From contig JAPLYC010000045.1 of assembly GCA_026395755.1 (NCBI GenBank), positions 1 to 43,912 on the forward strand: DNA of 43,912 nucleotides. Reading direction: 5' to 3'. Position 1 is the stretch's first letter; the number at the start of each line of letters is the position of its first letter. The position numbers were made by a program, and so were the translations under genes. This document shows, in pieces, positions 42,281-43,912 of this stretch. The notes under the pieces are model-generated. The model made no database searches. It was not told the DNA's origin and was given only the letters and a program-made list of their open reading frames with translations. Source of the stretch: Candidatus Parcubacteria bacterium (GTDB lineage: Bacteria; Patescibacteriota; Patescibacteriia; CAIXNZ01).

Positions 42281-43912
42281 CTAATGAAATTTTTTATTGT
42301 CAATTTTCAATTCGCTTTCCAACTCAGCCAATATCTCATATGCCCTATCTGTCAAAGCCTTGGGCAAACCGGCGAGCTTGGCGACTTCAATGCCATAGGA
42401 GCGGTCAATGCCTCCTGGTATAACTTTGCGTAAGAAAATTACACCGGTATCTGTTTCCTTAACAGTAACACAATAATTTTTCGCCTTGTCCAATTTATCT
42501 ACCAAATCAATCAATTCATGGTAGTGCGTGGCAAATAAAGTCTTGGCTTTAATATTTTTATAAATAAATTCCACAATGGCCCAGGCAATGGAGACGCCGT
42601 CATAAGTTGAGGTTCCCCTACCCAGTTCATCCAGGACTATAAAACTCTTGCTGGTCGCGTTATTTAAAATATTGGCCGCCTCCTGCATTTCCACCATAAA
42701 AGTTGACTGGCCGCGGATTAAATTGTCTGAGGCGCCCACGCGGGTAAAAATGCGATCAACAATTCCGATTTTGGCTGATTCAGCCGGGACAAAGCAACCG
42801 ATTTGCGCCAGCAAAATAATCAAAGCGGTCTGTCGCAGATAACTGGACTTACCGCTCATATTGGGACCAGTGAGCAAAATTAACTGATGATCCTCGTGAT
42901 TGAACAAACCGTCATTGGGCACATAAGATTCTTCAACCAGCATTTTTTCAATCACCGGATGACGACCGCTTTTTATCATTATCTCTCCCCCGTCATTAAT
43001 TTCCGGCTTTACATAATTATTTAGCAAAGCTATTTCAGCAAAATTCAAAAGCGCATCCAGCTGACCTAAAATCTGGGCAGTCGCCTGAATCGCTTCAAAA
43101 TGTTTAGCTACCTGATCACGGATTTCCCAGAATAAACGCTGTTCAATTTCAATTATCTTTTCCTGGGCGCCTAAAACCTTTTGTTCATATTCTTTCAGTT
43201 CCGGGGTCACAAACCTTTCCGCATTAACCAAAGTCTGCTTGCGCGTATAATCAGTCGGCACCTGATCCAAATTAGAATTGGTAACTTCAATGTAATAACC
43301 GAATATTTTATTAAATTTTACTTTTAGTGTAGAAATCCCGCTTCTTTGAATTTCGCGTGTCTGTAAATCCTTAAGCCAATCTTTACCTGTAGTAGAAATT
43401 CCCCTAAGTTCATCCAATTCAGAGTTATAACCATCTGCAATCATACCACCATCAGTAATTATCAGGGGCGGATCTTCACTGATTGATTTTTGAATTAATT
43501 CCACTACATCTTTATGTTCATCCAGATATTTATAAGAATCTTTTAGTAATTTCGAATCACAATTTTTAATCAGCGCCCTAATCTGCGGGATTTGCTGTAA
43601 AGAATTTTTCAAATTAACCAGATCGCGCGCATTTGCCCGTTTGCACCCTAAACGGCCGATTAACCGCTCAATGTCAGACATATTCTTTAATTCGCATTTT
43701 AAGTTTTCCCTTAAATCAAGATTTTTATAAAATTCAGAGACAGCGTCTAAGCGCGCCTGGATTTTTTCAGCATTAATCAAAGGATGCAGCAGCCAATTGC
43801 GCAACAAACGCCCGCCCATGCCTGTTTGCGTCTGGTCAAGAATGGAAATTAATGAACCTTTTTGTTCAAAGAACTGATAAGTATATAAAAGTTCCAGATT
43901 ACGAATAGTCGC
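42281..43912 (-). CDS. mutS: DNA mismatch repair protein MutS (partial, 5' end outside window)
   Basis: LLTGPNMSGKSSYLRQTALIILLAQIGCFVPAESAKIGIVDRIFTRVGASDNL...LDELGRGTSTYDG; frame stays open to 43912 (ATIRNLELLYTYQ...). Confidence 0.97.
   Translation of the reverse strand, partial: ATIRNLELLYTYQFFEQKGSLISILDQTQTGMGGRLLRNWLLHPLINAEKIQARLDAVSEFYKNLDLRENLKCELKNMSDIERLIGRLGCKRANARDLVNLKNSLQQIPQIRALIKNCDSKLLKDSYKYLDEHKDVVELIQKSISEDPPLIITDGGMIADGYNSELDELRGISTTGKDWLKDLQTREIQRSGISTLKVKFNKIFGYYIEVTNSNLDQVPTDYTRKQTLVNAERFVTPELKEYEQKVLGAQEKIIEIEQRLFWEIRDQVAKHFEAIQATAQILGQLDALLNFAEIALLNNYVKPEINDGGEIMIKSGRHPVIEKMLVEESYVPNDGLFNHEDHQLILLTGPNMSGKSSYLRQTALIILLAQIGCFVPAESAKIGIVDRIFTRVGASDNLIRGQSTFMVEMQEAANILNNATSKSFIVLDELGRGTSTYDGVSIAWAIVEFIYKNIKAKTLFATHYHELIDLVDKLDKAKNYCVTVKETDTGVIFLRKVIPGGIDRSYGIEVAKLAGLPKALTDRAYEILAELESELKIDNKKFH

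Overview
AT-rich bacterial window, probably from a Patescibacteria/CPR-type genome (inferred from the short alaS, compact ribosomal operon and many small orphan genes). Three zones. (1) About 1-20.2 kb, all on the minus strand: a large RiPP-like locus. Its core resembles the His-Xaa-Ser (Hxs) system: a peptide with H-G-S repeats, an HxsB-like radical SAM protein and an HxsD-like protein. Downstream is an unusual train of eight more intact radical SAM (rSAM) genes plus one degraded copy, a GYPxCC-motif protein, an orphan PEP-utilising swivelling-domain protein and an A24 prepilin-peptidase-like gene cut by the window edge. Upstream are three secreted/surface proteins and a membrane protein. The precursor reading frame is broken by a perfect 56-bp tandem duplication, and the HxsB-like protein seems to have lost several SPASM cysteines. 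(2) About 20.2-26.5 kb: the conserved infA-rpmJ-rpsM-rpsK-rpsD-rpoA-rplQ-rplM-rpsI block and a short alaS. (3) About 26.6-43.9 kb: mixed genes (GGDEF, aspartate kinase, MFS, mnmA, metallophosphoesterase, DUF362, LOG, mutL, mutS) with many small orphan genes, intrinsic terminators and dispersed palindromic repeats. No CRISPR array, rRNA or obvious tRNA was recognised by eye. All family assignments come from reading motifs; no searches were run.
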